Part shown: piece after piece, positions 1 through 9,958 of the stretch
Numbering within the stretch: position 1 is the first letter of the stretch
Layout of the letters: the number at the start of each line of letters is the position of its first letter
Source of the DNA: Stigmatella aurantiaca DW4/3-1
GTDB taxonomy: Bacteria; Myxococcota; Myxococcia; Myxococcales; Myxococcaceae
Length of the DNA stretch: 64,000 nt
Reading direction: 5' to 3'
Assembly: GCF_000165485.1 (NCBI RefSeq)
Contig: NC_014623.1
Span: forward strand, 5,226,893 to 5,290,892
Notes under the pieces: generated by a model
Told to the model about the DNA's origin: nothing
Seen by the model: only the letters and a program-made list of their open reading frames with translations
Database searches by the model: none
Position numbers and translations under genes: made by a program

Positions 1-40
1 GCCTGTCCTTCTGGCGGGCTTTGCGGGAGGACTCCTGCCT

Positions 41-673
41 GTGCCCCTCGCTTTATTGTTGGGGGCGACACTGTGGCCGGTATCTCCCGAAACCGTACCG
101 GGAGGCAGACAAATCAGCCCCGTTCTCGATACGGAGACGCGTACGAGGCTGAGCACCTATCGCCGCGGTTGTGGGCCTGCTCGTCCCTGTGAGCCGCCGC
201 TGGGCTGTGTCTGGGACACCCGCATCTTCACGCAGTACTGCTCCGACAGTCAGTGTCTGACGGACATGCAGTGCCCGCAGGGGCAGGTGTGCCGCGCCGT
301 TGCTTCAGAAGAGGAAGGACCCCTGGTGCGGTTCTGTGTTCCCGTTGGCAGGGGCCTGCGGCCTCACTTGCGGAGCATCGACTCCAACTGGGGCAGAACC
401 CCCAGGTGCATGGCGGTGGAGACCAGCATGCGCCGCTCCTTGAGATCGACGCGTCCGTCCACCAGGGCCATCTGCACCAGGTGGTCCATGAAGACGGAGG
501 CCTCGGGGCTGCCCTTGCCCGGCATGAGCCGGTGGAAGAGGGGCTGCCCGGCGTTGAGGGCCATCTCCACGTTCTGCCAGGGGATGCTCCAGCGCGTGGC
601 GCAGACCTTGAGCAGCTTGCGCTCCTGGGCGTCCACCGTGCCATCCGAGGCGGCGATGGCCGCCATCATGTAG
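41..673 (+). CDS. Cys-rich exported protein, 3' part apparently lost
   Basis: The frame opens with GTG at 41, nine bases after a clear GGGAGGA ribosome-binding site, and begins with a hydrophobic leader consistent with export. Residues 44-99 hold eight cysteines (C44, C50, C56, C67, C72, C78, C84, C99), which looks like a small disulfide-rich domain. As I recall the family, myxobacterial relatives continue well beyond the FCVPVG motif. Here the family-like sequence stops near residue 103 (about position 349), and the remaining ~107 codons are only the antisense of the convergent TerB-type gene that ends at 364. I infer a gene that lost its 3' part but can still give a 210-residue product. The frame is also open upstream to the window edge, so an earlier start is possible. 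No function can be assigned. Confidence 0.4.
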   Translation: MPLALLLGATLWPVSPETVPGGRQISPVLDTETRTRLSTYRRGCGPARPCEPPLGCVWDTRIFTQYCSDSQCLTDMQCPQGQVCRAVASEEEGPLVRFCVPVGRGLRPHLRSIDSNWGRTPRCMAVETSMRRSLRSTRPSTRAICTRWSMKTEASGLPLPGMSRWKRGCPALRAISTFCQGMLQRVAQTLSSLRSWASTVPSEAAMAAIM

Positions 674-2286
674 AGGAGTCGCTCGCGCTCCTGAGCGTCC
701 ACCACCGTGTCCGTGGCCTCTGGGGGCCCGGAAGCCGGGGCCGTGGCTCCGGACGACCGGCGGTGCCGCGTCTGAGCCTCCCACGTCTCGTAGGGCAGGG
801 TGGTGGCGAGCACCCAGTCCCGTTCGCTGGTGCCGAGCTGGGTGCCGCAGTACGCGCAGGCACTGGCGCCACTGCTCGTGAGGGGGGCATTGCACTGTGG
901 GCAGCGGTCGGTGGCCATGCCGTTGGCCGTGTTCGTCCTCACCCCATGCCGCCGCGTCAGTGTGAACACCCACCGCTGGGGAACAGGAGGCAATTCCTGC
1001 CGCCGCTCGTTCGCGGCCACCGTGCCCAGCCGGGCGCTCCAGCGGATCTCCACGTGGGCCCGATCGTCCCCCTCTGGGTGGACTTCCAAGTCCCGGGTGA
1101 CCACGGCCCCCACGGCGCACTCCAGGATGGCGCGGCGGCGGCCCTGTTGGCGCAAGCTGTCGAGCTCCGCGCCCAGTTGGGAGACGATGTCCGCGGTGGC
1201 CACCTGCGCCATCCGCTTCTCCTCGCCGCGGCTCTGCGCATCGATCCACTTCCAGAACAGGAGCGAGGCGCGATCCTCGAGGATCTCCAGGTTGAGCGCC
1301 GGATCCGCTGCCCGGGCCTCCCTCAGTCCCTTCACGATGACCGCCTGGCGGTTGTGCTCGATGCCCTGGGTGATTTCCGAGAGCGTCCAGTCGTAGTTGC
1401 CGGAGTTGACGATGGCCTGGCAGTACTCGCAGACGTTGCTGGCCCCTCCTTGATAGGGCGCGCCACACTGGGGGCACTTGCCCTGGTAGACGTCCTGGCC
1501 GATCCGCGTCGTCGCCCCGGGCTTGCGGACGAAGGTCCACACCTCGGTGAACGACTCCAGGGGAGCCCTCTGGGCGGCGGCCAGGGCCTGCGCGTCCGAA
1601 GCGTCCGCGGGCACGTCCGTGTCGCGCATCTCGGCCTGGATGCGGATCTGGAGGCTGTCGAACCACTCGCTCTGCGACAGCCCGATGATGCGCGCGTCCA
1701 GCAGCCGGATGTCGCAAATGGCGTCGCGCACGCCCTGGGCCGCCATGAGCTGGAGCTGGACGTTGAAGCGCTGGTAGGTGGCATCCGAGAGGAACGGCCG
1801 GACCGGGGTCAGCTCCCGCTTGAACCAGGCCTCCTGAAGCAACGGGAAGAGATGCCGCACCTTGGCAAGCACTCCCTGAACCTCGAACTGCGGATCCTTG
1901 CGCTTCAGGGCTTGGACCCACTCCTGGACCGACTGGTCCGAGACCTGGGTGCGCTGCTCCGCCTCCTTGCGTTCGAGGGCTCGCTGGGTGGAGCCGGTGG
2001 GGTGCAGGTTCCGCTTGTAGAAGTAGTACGCCAGCCCGGCGAGGATCAGCAGCGGCACGCCGATCTTCGGGTACCGGAAGGCGAACCCGATGAGGCGGAA
2101 GAGCAGATAGATCAACCCCCCTGTGTCATCGCCGCCCCCGGAGTCGTCCGTGCCCCGGGTGTAGTGCTCGCCCCCGCCGCCCCGGGCCAGGGCGGCCAGG
2201 GGAACCAGGGCCGTGAAGACCCCCAGGACCCACAGCCAGGGGGGCAGGCGGAGCAGGCGTCTGAAGAGCGAGCGCATACCCTCCAC
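364..2286 (-). CDS. Tim44-like / TerB-domain membrane protein with two zinc ribbons
   Basis: 640 residues. An N-terminal hydrophobic segment (about 16-35) and a second one (about 60-90) anchor it in the inner membrane. A Tim44-like region follows (about 105-260), then a zinc ribbon (CPQC...CEYC, about 270-292), a second Tim44-like region, a second zinc ribbon (CPQC...CAYC, about 465-488) and a C-terminal TerB-type helical domain (about 515-640). TerB/Tim44 combinations are known from tellurite-resistance-type and envelope-stress proteins, but the role here is unknown. ATG codons at 2286 and 2277 are both possible starts. It is divergent from the enoyl-CoA hydratase gene, and its 3' end abuts the truncated Cys-rich gene. 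Confidence 0.8.
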   Translation of the reverse strand: MEGMRSLFRRLLRLPPWLWVLGVFTALVPLAALARGGGGEHYTRGTDDSGGGDDTGGLIYLLFRLIGFAFRYPKIGVPLLILAGLAYYFYKRNLHPTGSTQRALERKEAEQRTQVSDQSVQEWVQALKRKDPQFEVQGVLAKVRHLFPLLQEAWFKRELTPVRPFLSDATYQRFNVQLQLMAAQGVRDAICDIRLLDARIIGLSQSEWFDSLQIRIQAEMRDTDVPADASDAQALAAAQRAPLESFTEVWTFVRKPGATTRIGQDVYQGKCPQCGAPYQGGASNVCEYCQAIVNSGNYDWTLSEITQGIEHNRQAVIVKGLREARAADPALNLEILEDRASLLFWKWIDAQSRGEEKRMAQVATADIVSQLGAELDSLRQQGRRRAILECAVGAVVTRDLEVHPEGDDRAHVEIRWSARLGTVAANERRQELPPVPQRWVFTLTRRHGVRTNTANGMATDRCPQCNAPLTSSGASACAYCGTQLGTSERDWVLATTLPYETWEAQTRHRRSSGATAPASGPPEATDTVVDAQERERLLYMMAAIAASDGTVDAQERKLLKVCATRWSIPWQNVEMALNAGQPLFHRLMPGKGSPEASVFMDHLVQMALVDGRVDLKERRMLVSTAMHLGVLPQLESMLRK

Positions 2287-2378
2287 TCTAACCGCTTCTG
2301 CCTTGCCAGGTCCGCCCCGACGCCGCAGGCTGGCGCGGTTCAGGGAGCCCCCTTGGGGGGCGTGGAAGGGGAGTGCAC

Positions 2379-3155
2379 ATGCCAGAGTTCAAGGTCGACG
2401 CACGGGGAGCCATCGAGATCTGGACCATCGATGGGGCGGACCGCCGCAACGCCATCAGCCGGGCCATGCTCCAGGAGCTGAGCGGCATGGTGACCCGGGT
2501 CTCCACTGGCCGGGCCGTTCGCGCCGTCATCATCACCGGCGCGGGAGACAAGGCCTTCTGCGCGGGCGCGGACCTCAAGGAGCGCGCGGGCATGAGCGAG
2601 GCCGAGGTGCGCGCCTTCCTGGACGGTTTGAGGCAGACGCTGCGCGCCATCGAGAAGAGCGACTGCGTCTTCATCGCGGCCATCAACGGGGCCGCGCTCG
2701 GAGGGGGCACCGAGCTGTCGCTCGCGTGCGACTTGCGCGTGGCGGTGCCCGCGACGGAGCTGGGGCTCACCGAGGTGAGGCTCGGCATCATTCCGGGCGG
2801 CGGCGGCACGCAGCGGCTCTCGCGGCTGGTGGGGCCAGGCCGTGCCAAGGATCTGATCCTCACGGGGCGGCGCATCAACGCGGCCGAGGCCTTCAGCATC
2901 GGCTTGGTGAACCGGCTGGCCCCCGAAGGGCACTTGGTGGAGACCTCCTTCTCGCTGGCCGAGGCCATCGTGGCCAACGCGCCCATCGCCGTGTCCACGG
3001 CCAAGCACGCCATCGACGAGGGCACGGGGCTGGAACTGGATGACGCGCTGGCGCTCGAGCTGCGCAAGTACGAGGACATTCTCCAGACGGAGGACCGGCT
3101 GGAGGGGCTGCGTTCCTTCGCGGAGAAGCGGCCCCCGGTCTACAAGGGCCGCTGA
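2379..3155 (+). CDS. enoyl-CoA hydratase, methylglutaconyl-CoA hydratase (AUH/LiuC)-like
   Basis: 258-residue crotonase-fold enzyme that hydrates an enoyl-CoA in the cytoplasm. The oxyanion-hole motifs are [14 protein letters not shown] and [15 protein letters not shown], and the acidic catalytic positions are present in GGGTELSL and [13 protein letters not shown]. The C-terminal TEDRLEGL...EKRPPVYKG closely matches the AUH/methylglutaconyl-CoA hydratase subgroup, which suggests leucine catabolism rather than general beta-oxidation; that step is inference. I chose ATG 2379 because GGAAGGGGAG sits about 7 bases upstream; an in-frame GTG lies at 2373. It is convergent with the DUF1552 gene, with only five bases between the stops. 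Confidence 0.9.
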   Translation: MPEFKVDARGAIEIWTIDGADRRNAISRAMLQELSGMVTRVSTGRAVRAVIITGAGDKAFCAGADLKERAGMSEAEVRAFLDGLRQTLRAIEKSDCVFIAAINGAALGGGTELSLACDLRVAVPATELGLTEVRLGIIPGGGGTQRLSRLVGPGRAKDLILTGRRINAAEAFSIGLVNRLAPEGHLVETSFSLAEAIVANAPIAVSTAKHAIDEGTGLELDDALALELRKYEDILQTEDRLEGLRSFAEKRPPVYKGR

Positions 3156-3160
3156 GGGGC

Positions 3161-4495
3161 TCAGGTCAGGTTGGGCAGGGCGCCCTTGCAGTAGGCGGGG
3201 TTTCCGAACGTGTTCGTCTGCACGCCCATGGCATTGAGGATCGAGACGTACAGGCTGTTGTGCCAGGCGTTGGTGTACTTGAGGTAACGCCCGGTCCGGA
3301 AATAACCGCCACAGCTTCCCGCCAGCACGAACGGGACGTCCCTCCGGGTGTGGCTGTTGCCCACGCCCAGCTCGTTGCCCCACAGCACCGCCGTGTTGTC
3401 GAGCAGCGTCTTGTCTCCCTCCTGGATCTTCGACATCTGCGCGAGCAGGTAGGCGAACTGCTGCGCGTACCAGAGGTTGATCTTCGTGATCTTCTCCTGG
3501 GCATCGGCGTCGCTGTCGCCGAAGTGGGACAGGTCGTGGTGCCGGTCGGTCACGCCCGCCCACGGGAAGGCGACCTGGCTCACGCTGCGGCTCCACTGGA
3601 GCGTGGCCACCTTGGTGAGGTTGCACGTGAGCGCCATGACCAGCAGGTCCATCTGGAGCTTGCCCACGGCCGGGAAGTTCTCGTTCTTCGTGTGATCCAG
3701 CGTGCCGGGCTGGGCGGGCTTCACGCAGGCGGCGCCCACCGCCTGATCCTCCAGATCCAGGCGCCGTTCGATCTCCCGGATGGCCGTCAAGTGCGCATCC
3801 ACCTTCTGGAGGTCCGTGCTGCCCAGCCGCGCCTTCAGCTTCTTGAAGTCCTCCTGGGTGCTGTCGAGCACGGAGTGGCGGCGGAAGCGCAGCTCGGCGA
3901 GCCCCTCGGGGTCCGCGTTGAAGTTGCCGAAGATGCGGTTGAAGGCGTTGCGCGGGTTGTCCTCGGCCGGCATCGGTGAGCCCGGCCCCGAGTAGGACAT
4001 GCGCGACCAGATGTCGGCGCCCCCCGTCTGCACCCCGAACAGCAGGGAGGGGAACCGGTCGTTCTGTCCCACCCGCCGGGCGATCTCCTGGTCGATCGAG
4101 ATGCCGCCGCCCCAGCCCACCTTCTCCGAGTCGCCCCCCGTGAAGATGTCTCCTTCCTGGAGCTCCGTTCCGGTGAGCAGGTGCCCCATGCCCTTCTGGT
4201 GGCCATCCCCCGGGCCGTGGTGGGCCGACTCCATGTCCAGGTTGTCGAGCACGAGCAGCTTCGATTTGTGGGGCTCCAGCGGGGCGAGGATCCGGCCGAG
4301 CTGGAAGGAGGTCTCCGCGCCCGTGGGCGTCCAGGCGCGAGGAATCGTGCCGTTGGCGCTGAAGACGAACACGAAGCGCTTGGGGGCCGCGGGGGCCGAG
4401 GCGTGGGCCTCCATGGCTTCCAGGAAGGGCAGCGCGATGGCCACCCCGCTCAGGCCCCGCAGGAGGGTTCGACGGCTCAAGGGTCGGCGGATCAT
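3161..4495 (-). CDS. DUF1552 protein with Tat signal
   Basis: 444 residues from ATG 4495. The N-terminus carries a twin-arginine motif (SRRTLLRG) followed by a hydrophobic stretch ending in AHA, so the folded protein is probably exported by Tat. The body is the DUF1552 family, common in myxobacteria and planctomycetes, seen in SANGTIPRAW, NAFNRIFGNF and TDRHHDLSH. That family is almost always encoded next to a DUF1592/DUF1588/DUF1587 haem-motif lipoprotein, as here: the partner ends at 4504, nine bases upstream of this start, so the two are very likely co-transcribed. The biochemical role is not established. Confidence 0.85.
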   Translation of the reverse strand: MIRRPLSRRTLLRGLSGVAIALPFLEAMEAHASAPAAPKRFVFVFSANGTIPRAWTPTGAETSFQLGRILAPLEPHKSKLLVLDNLDMESAHHGPGDGHQKGMGHLLTGTELQEGDIFTGGDSEKVGWGGGISIDQEIARRVGQNDRFPSLLFGVQTGGADIWSRMSYSGPGSPMPAEDNPRNAFNRIFGNFNADPEGLAELRFRRHSVLDSTQEDFKKLKARLGSTDLQKVDAHLTAIREIERRLDLEDQAVGAACVKPAQPGTLDHTKNENFPAVGKLQMDLLVMALTCNLTKVATLQWSRSVSQVAFPWAGVTDRHHDLSHFGDSDADAQEKITKINLWYAQQFAYLLAQMSKIQEGDKTLLDNTAVLWGNELGVGNSHTRRDVPFVLAGSCGGYFRTGRYLKYTNAWHNSLYVSILNAMGVQTNTFGNPAYCKGALPNLT

Positions 4496-4503
4496 GGCTC
4501 TCC

Positions 4504-6180
4504 TCACTGCGCGGCGGGCGCCGGCTGGCGGTAGCGGAAGGCGTCGGACAGCGTGAGCTGCACCAGGAGCTCCCGCAGGTTGAAGCCGCTCCGGGCGAAC
4601 TGCTTCTTCAGGCTCAGGACTTCGCACTGCTCCTGGGGGGTCTCCGGGCGGCCGTGGGCGTAGCGGAACCACTGGGTGGCGACGCACTCCATCACGTAGG
4701 TGCTCCGGGCGAACTTGCGCGACAGCTCCACGGCCCCCACGTACGAGCCTTCCGCGTCTCCGGCCTGGGTGACGGTGCCGCTGGCATCCACCGACAGGGT
4801 GCCCTCGTGGGTCCGGAAGGCGCCCACGCCGTCGTAGTTCTCGAAGCCGAAGCCCACCGGATCAATGAGCGAGTGGCAGCCCGAGCAGGCGGGGTTGCGG
4901 GTGTGCTCGGCGAAGCGCTCGCGCGTCGTGGCGTCCGGCGAGGGATCCGGGGGCGCCCCCACGTTGTCCGGCGGGGTGGGCAGCTGCTGGCAGAGGAACT
5001 GTTTGCGCACGAAGACGCCCCGGTGGATGGGCGAGCTCTGGTTCGGCTTGGCGTGGCTCGCCAGGAAGCTGGCCTGGGTGAGCAGGCCGGAGCGCAGCGA
5101 CGGATTCACCGTCACCTTCTCGAAGGAGGTCCCCGTGGGGCCGGTGAAGCCGTAGAAGTCCGCCAACGGCTTGTTGGCGAAGGTGAAGGGCGCATCGAAC
5201 AGCAGGGAGGCGCTGCCCTCGCTGTCGAAGAAGACATAGTCGAGGAACTTCTCCGTCTCCGTGCGCATGGCCGCCTTCAAGGGCTCGAACGCGGGGTAGA
5301 CGGTGGCATCCTTGGTGGAGTGGCTGAACTCATCCAGCTTCAGCCACTGCCGGTGGAACTCGGCCACCATGCCGCGGGCCTTGGCATCTCCGATCATGCG
5401 CCGCGCCTGGGCTTCGACTTGCGCGGGGGTGACGAGCTCGCCTGACTCGGCGGCCTGGAAGAGCGTGGCATCGGGCATCGTGCCCCAGAGGAAGTACGAG
5501 AGCCGGGACGCCATCTCGTAGGAGCTGACCTGCACCGAGGCCCCCGGTTCACCCGGCGTTCCGGACTCGGCGCGGTACAGGAAGTAGGGGGACTGGAGGA
5601 AGGCCTGGAGCGTCATCCGGATGCCGGTGAGGAAGTCCTTCCGGGCCTTGCCGGCCTGGTACACCGCCAGCAAGCGGGACACCTCCTCGGCCTCCAACGG
5701 GCGGCGCCAGGCACGCTTGCCGAAGGTCTCGATGAACTGCCGGGCACAGGCGGTCTCGGTGCTGGCGGTGGGCTGGCACGGCAGGAGGGCGTCGAGGTTC
5801 GCCGCCGCGGACAGCGTCTCCGAGGCCTCCATCCACTGCTCCACATGGAGCAGGGTGACATTCAGCGCATAGGCGTTGTTGTTGAAGCCCAGCGACTCCT
5901 CTTCCTTGGCGAAGCCATCCGCGGGCTGGAGGGACGTGCCCAGCAGATCCCTCACCGTGTTGTTGTACTCAAAGCGCGTCAGCCGCCGCAGGGGCGACGG
6001 GCCTGGCTCGATGCCGGTGGAGGGGCACGCCGCCTCTTCCGGCCCGCCGGGGCCCGGGCCACCTTCACTGGGAGTGGGACGGCCATCGACTTCCAGTTCG
6101 GCCTGTCCGAAACAGCCTCCCAGCAGGAGGGTCGCCGAGACGAGCCGGACAAGTCCAAGCAGGCGGTGGGATGAACTCAC
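4504..6180 (-). CDS. DUF1592/DUF1588-type lipoprotein with one haem-like CxxCH motif
   Basis: 558 residues from GTG 6180. The N-terminus is a lipoprotein signal with lipobox LLGGC, so the product should be a membrane-anchored secreted protein. The order follows the planctomycete/myxobacterial architecture: DUF1587-like (LTRFEYNNTVRDLLG), DUF1595-like (FGKRAWRRPLEAEEV), DUF1592 (SSYEMASRLSYFLWG), DUF1588 (SPIHRGVFVRKQFLC then CSGCHSLIDPVGFGFENYD) and DUF1585 at the C-terminus. CSGCH could bind a c-type haem. In-frame GTG 6246/ATG 6243 would give a longer start, but 6180 places the signal peptide correctly. It is the upstream partner of the DUF1552 gene. Confidence 0.85.
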   Translation of the reverse strand: MSSSHRLLGLVRLVSATLLLGGCFGQAELEVDGRPTPSEGGPGPGGPEEAACPSTGIEPGPSPLRRLTRFEYNNTVRDLLGTSLQPADGFAKEEESLGFNNNAYALNVTLLHVEQWMEASETLSAAANLDALLPCQPTASTETACARQFIETFGKRAWRRPLEAEEVSRLLAVYQAGKARKDFLTGIRMTLQAFLQSPYFLYRAESGTPGEPGASVQVSSYEMASRLSYFLWGTMPDATLFQAAESGELVTPAQVEAQARRMIGDAKARGMVAEFHRQWLKLDEFSHSTKDATVYPAFEPLKAAMRTETEKFLDYVFFDSEGSASLLFDAPFTFANKPLADFYGFTGPTGTSFEKVTVNPSLRSGLLTQASFLASHAKPNQSSPIHRGVFVRKQFLCQQLPTPPDNVGAPPDPSPDATTRERFAEHTRNPACSGCHSLIDPVGFGFENYDGVGAFRTHEGTLSVDASGTVTQAGDAEGSYVGAVELSRKFARSTYVMECVATQWFRYAHGRPETPQEQCEVLSLKKQFARSGFNLRELLVQLTLSDAFRYRQPAPAAQ

Positions 6181-6339
6181 GCGGGGCGTCCTCGGATCCG
6201 AGAGAGGGGGGTGAACCCACCCCCTTCGCAAGGGACGCGCCATCACACGCTTTTCAGGATTTCAGTTGTTTAGAGAACCCTTGCCAGAGGATGTGGGGGG
6301 CCCAGCCCCCGGCAGGGTGTGGGGATCTCCCCCCAGCGC

Positions 6340-7737
<1,398 letters not shown>

Positions 7738-7804
7738 GGCCGGATACTTCTTCACCTGGGTGCGCTCGGGAAGAAATCAGTTGCCCGGGTGCTCGCCCGG
7801 AGCC

Positions 7805-8134
7805 TCAGGATGCGCCCAAGAGGGCGATGGCCCCCCCCGCGAGGGGCGCCCCCACGGCCAGGGGCAGCGCCCACCGGGGGCGCCAGGCGAGCAGGGCCAC
7901 CAGCAGAATGCCCGAGAGCATCAGCAGGCACCCCCAGAGCACCGTGCCCACCTCGCCGCCCTGCTGGTGAATGCAGACCCCCAGTGCACCGGTGGCTCCC
8001 AGCGCGGCGGCGCCCCGGAGCAGGGCCACCCTCCGGGAGGAGGGGGGCTGGCCCAGCAAGGCCCGGTGGTGACGGGCCATCCCCAGGCAGCAAGCAAGCA
8101 GCGCCAGGTAGTTGAGGCCGAACACCAGCAACAT
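7805..8134 (-). CDS. DUF3325 small membrane protein of siderophore-uptake cassette
   Basis: 109 residues, almost entirely hydrophobic, with three to four membrane segments; it matches the DUF3325 pattern (LNYLALLACCLGMARHH at the start). The ATG at 8134 overlaps the stop of the PepSY gene by one base (TGATG), so translation is coupled. In many Gram-negatives DUF3325, a PepSY-associated membrane protein and DUF3649 sit beside a TonB-dependent siderophore receptor, exactly the layout here. A role in handling imported ferric-siderophore at the inner membrane is inferred from context. Confidence 0.75.
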   Translation of the reverse strand: MLLVFGLNYLALLACCLGMARHHRALLGQPPSSRRVALLRGAAALGATGALGVCIHQQGGEVGTVLWGCLLMLSGILLVALLAWRPRWALPLAVGAPLAGGAIALLGAS

Positions 8135-9654
8135 CAGGCGCTCTCCTCCGCCAGGCGCTGGGGCGGGGTGGGGGCGGGGGCCCGCACACGGCCCAGCCGC
8201 CGGCTCAGCAGCGCGCAGACGGCGCCCGTGGCGAGCAGGACGAGGTCCACACCCGCCAGCGCCCAGTCCCCCCGCGCCAGGCTCGCGCCCAGGTGGCCTT
8301 GGGGCGCTCGCACGACGCTTACCAGCGGCAGCCCCAGGGCCAAGAACGCGCCCACGAGGAACTGATCCCGGGTGAGCCGGCCCTTGCCGTGGCCCAGCGC
8401 CGCCCAGACGATGGACGCCGTCCAGGTGAACAGGAAGGCACGGACCTCCCAGTGCTCGCGGCCGGGCAGCCCCGAGGGCAGCAAGCGATTGGCCCAGAGC
8501 AGCGCGAGGCTCGCCAGGGGCAGGCCGCCCAACACGGCGCCATTCAGTCCACGCACCAGCCCGAGGCCGAGGACGCCCCGGGCCTCGCGCTTGGCCAGCC
8601 AGAGCTGCACCCCCGAGACGAGCATCAGGCAGCCGGCGAGGCCGAGCATCATGTAGAGCCCGCGCACCCACTGTCCGCCGTACTGCGCCATGTGCAGTCC
8701 GGTCATCCAGGCATAGGTCCTGTAGCCCGGATCATAAGGAGGCTGGACGTGCAGCAGCGCCCCGGTGGCCGCGTCGAAGGACACGGTGCGCTGGTCATCG
8801 GTGATGCGCGAGTCGTCGCGGCGGCGGATGGACACGACGGCGGCGGCATCCCCTGGGTGGTGGACGCTGATCCAGCCCGCGGTCCCGCCATCTCCCCAGG
8901 TGCGCTGGGCCTGGACGATCAGCCCATCCAGGGACACCGGAGGGGGCGCGGGCTGGCCGATGTCCTCTCGCTCCCAGGATCTCTGAACCTCGGTATCGAA
9001 GCGCCCGGCATCGCCCTGGTAGGCCACCCGGATGCCGGCCTGCATGTACGTGATGACGAAGATGGCCAGGCCCGTGTAGGCGATGAGCAGGTGGAACGGC
9101 AGGCCGAGAACGCCCAGCACGTTGTGGGCATCCAACCAGGCCCGCTGGCGCGTGGCCTGGGGCCTCAGGGTGAAGAAGTCCTGGAAGATGCGCCGGTGGA
9201 TGATGACCCCGCTGATCAGCGCCACCAGCATGAGGATGGCGGCGGCGGCCACCACGTACATGCCGTTCAGGCCCGCGTGCAGGTCATAGTGGAGCGTGAA
9301 AAAGAAGTCCCCGCCCACGGTCTTGGGCAGGGGCTCGCCGGTGGCCGCGTTCAGCTGGAAGGCTTGGAACGCGCCGCCGTCCGGTTCCCACCCGACGCGC
9401 CACCAGGGCTCTCGGGGCCCAGGGGGACGCATCCACCAGGCGTGTGCGTCCGGGGCGTGCGCGTGCATCCAGTTCCGCACCTGATCGGCCGAGAGCTGTT
9501 GCCCAGAGGGCGGGTGCAGCGAGGGCTGCATCCACCGGGTCAGCTCCTTGTCGAAGCAGGCCAGGCTGCCGGCGAAGAGGATGGTGAACAGCAGCCAGCT
9601 GACCAACAGCCCCGCCCACGTGTGCAGGCCCGCCATGGATTGCCGGAGGCTCAT
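8134..9654 (-). CDS. PepSY-associated TM domain protein (inner-membrane iron-siderophore reductase-like)
   Basis: 506 residues from ATG 9654. The N-terminal membrane helix LHTWAGLLVSWLLFT carries the conserved His of the PepSY-TM family. FTLHYDLHAGLNG, HNVLGVLGLPFHLLIAYTG and GLHMAQYGGQWVRGLYMMLG give further histidines on membrane helices, likely haem ligands. The last ~120 residues add extra helices. Relatives such as PiuB/FsrB-type proteins are linked to ferric-siderophore reduction after uptake; that function is inferred here. The start overlaps the stop of the DUF3649 gene (ATGA at 9651-9654) and the stop overlaps the DUF3325 start, so all three genes are translationally coupled. Confidence 0.85.
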   Translation of the reverse strand: MSLRQSMAGLHTWAGLLVSWLLFTILFAGSLACFDKELTRWMQPSLHPPSGQQLSADQVRNWMHAHAPDAHAWWMRPPGPREPWWRVGWEPDGGAFQAFQLNAATGEPLPKTVGGDFFFTLHYDLHAGLNGMYVVAAAAILMLVALISGVIIHRRIFQDFFTLRPQATRQRAWLDAHNVLGVLGLPFHLLIAYTGLAIFVITYMQAGIRVAYQGDAGRFDTEVQRSWEREDIGQPAPPPVSLDGLIVQAQRTWGDGGTAGWISVHHPGDAAAVVSIRRRDDSRITDDQRTVSFDAATGALLHVQPPYDPGYRTYAWMTGLHMAQYGGQWVRGLYMMLGLAGCLMLVSGVQLWLAKREARGVLGLGLVRGLNGAVLGGLPLASLALLWANRLLPSGLPGREHWEVRAFLFTWTASIVWAALGHGKGRLTRDQFLVGAFLALGLPLVSVVRAPQGHLGASLARGDWALAGVDLVLLATGAVCALLSRRLGRVRAPAPTPPQRLAEESA

Positions 9655-9953
9655 GCCCGGGCTCCAAACCCGCCGGGAAGAAATGCCCCCAGCGCCAGCA
9701 CGCCGCACAGCGCGCTCAGGACCCAGCAGGCCCGCCAGGCCGAGCGGGCGGCGAAGGCGTACAGAATGGCCACGGTGTAAACAGCGAACGAGGCGAGGCT
9801 GGCGAACATCACCCGGTCCGTGCGCGCCAGCGGCAACCAGACGCTCAGGAAGGCGGTGGACGTATAGGCCAGCCCGTAGCCGCCTACCGCCGCCGCCACG
9901 AGGCGCAAGGTGATGCCCACGGCGGCACCTGTCGAACCGTTGACGGAGCGCAT
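9651..9953 (-). CDS. DUF3649 small membrane protein
   Basis: 100 residues with three predicted membrane segments (about 12-30, 48-68, 72-95), matching DUF3649, a family found with PepSY proteins in siderophore-uptake loci. ATG 9953 lies five bases after the stop of the upstream membrane gene (9959), and the 3' end overlaps the PepSY start by four bases. The unit therefore reads as one minus-strand operon from 10699 to 7805. No catalytic residues are evident. Confidence 0.75.
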   Translation of the reverse strand: MRSVNGSTGAAVGITLRLVAAAVGGYGLAYTSTAFLSVWLPLARTDRVMFASLASFAVYTVAILYAFAARSAWRACWVLSALCGVLALGAFLPGGFGARA

Positions 9954-9958
9954 GGACT

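Noticed and set aside
253-2481. Plus-strand open frame of about 740 codons over the TerB-type gene
   Set aside because: It is the antisense frame of a gene with zinc ribbons and membrane segments and has no motif of its own.
6296-6310. GGGGGC/GCCCCC hairpin after sthA as a terminator
   Set aside because: Only six pairs with a three-base loop in a G/C run and no T-tract on the minus strand.
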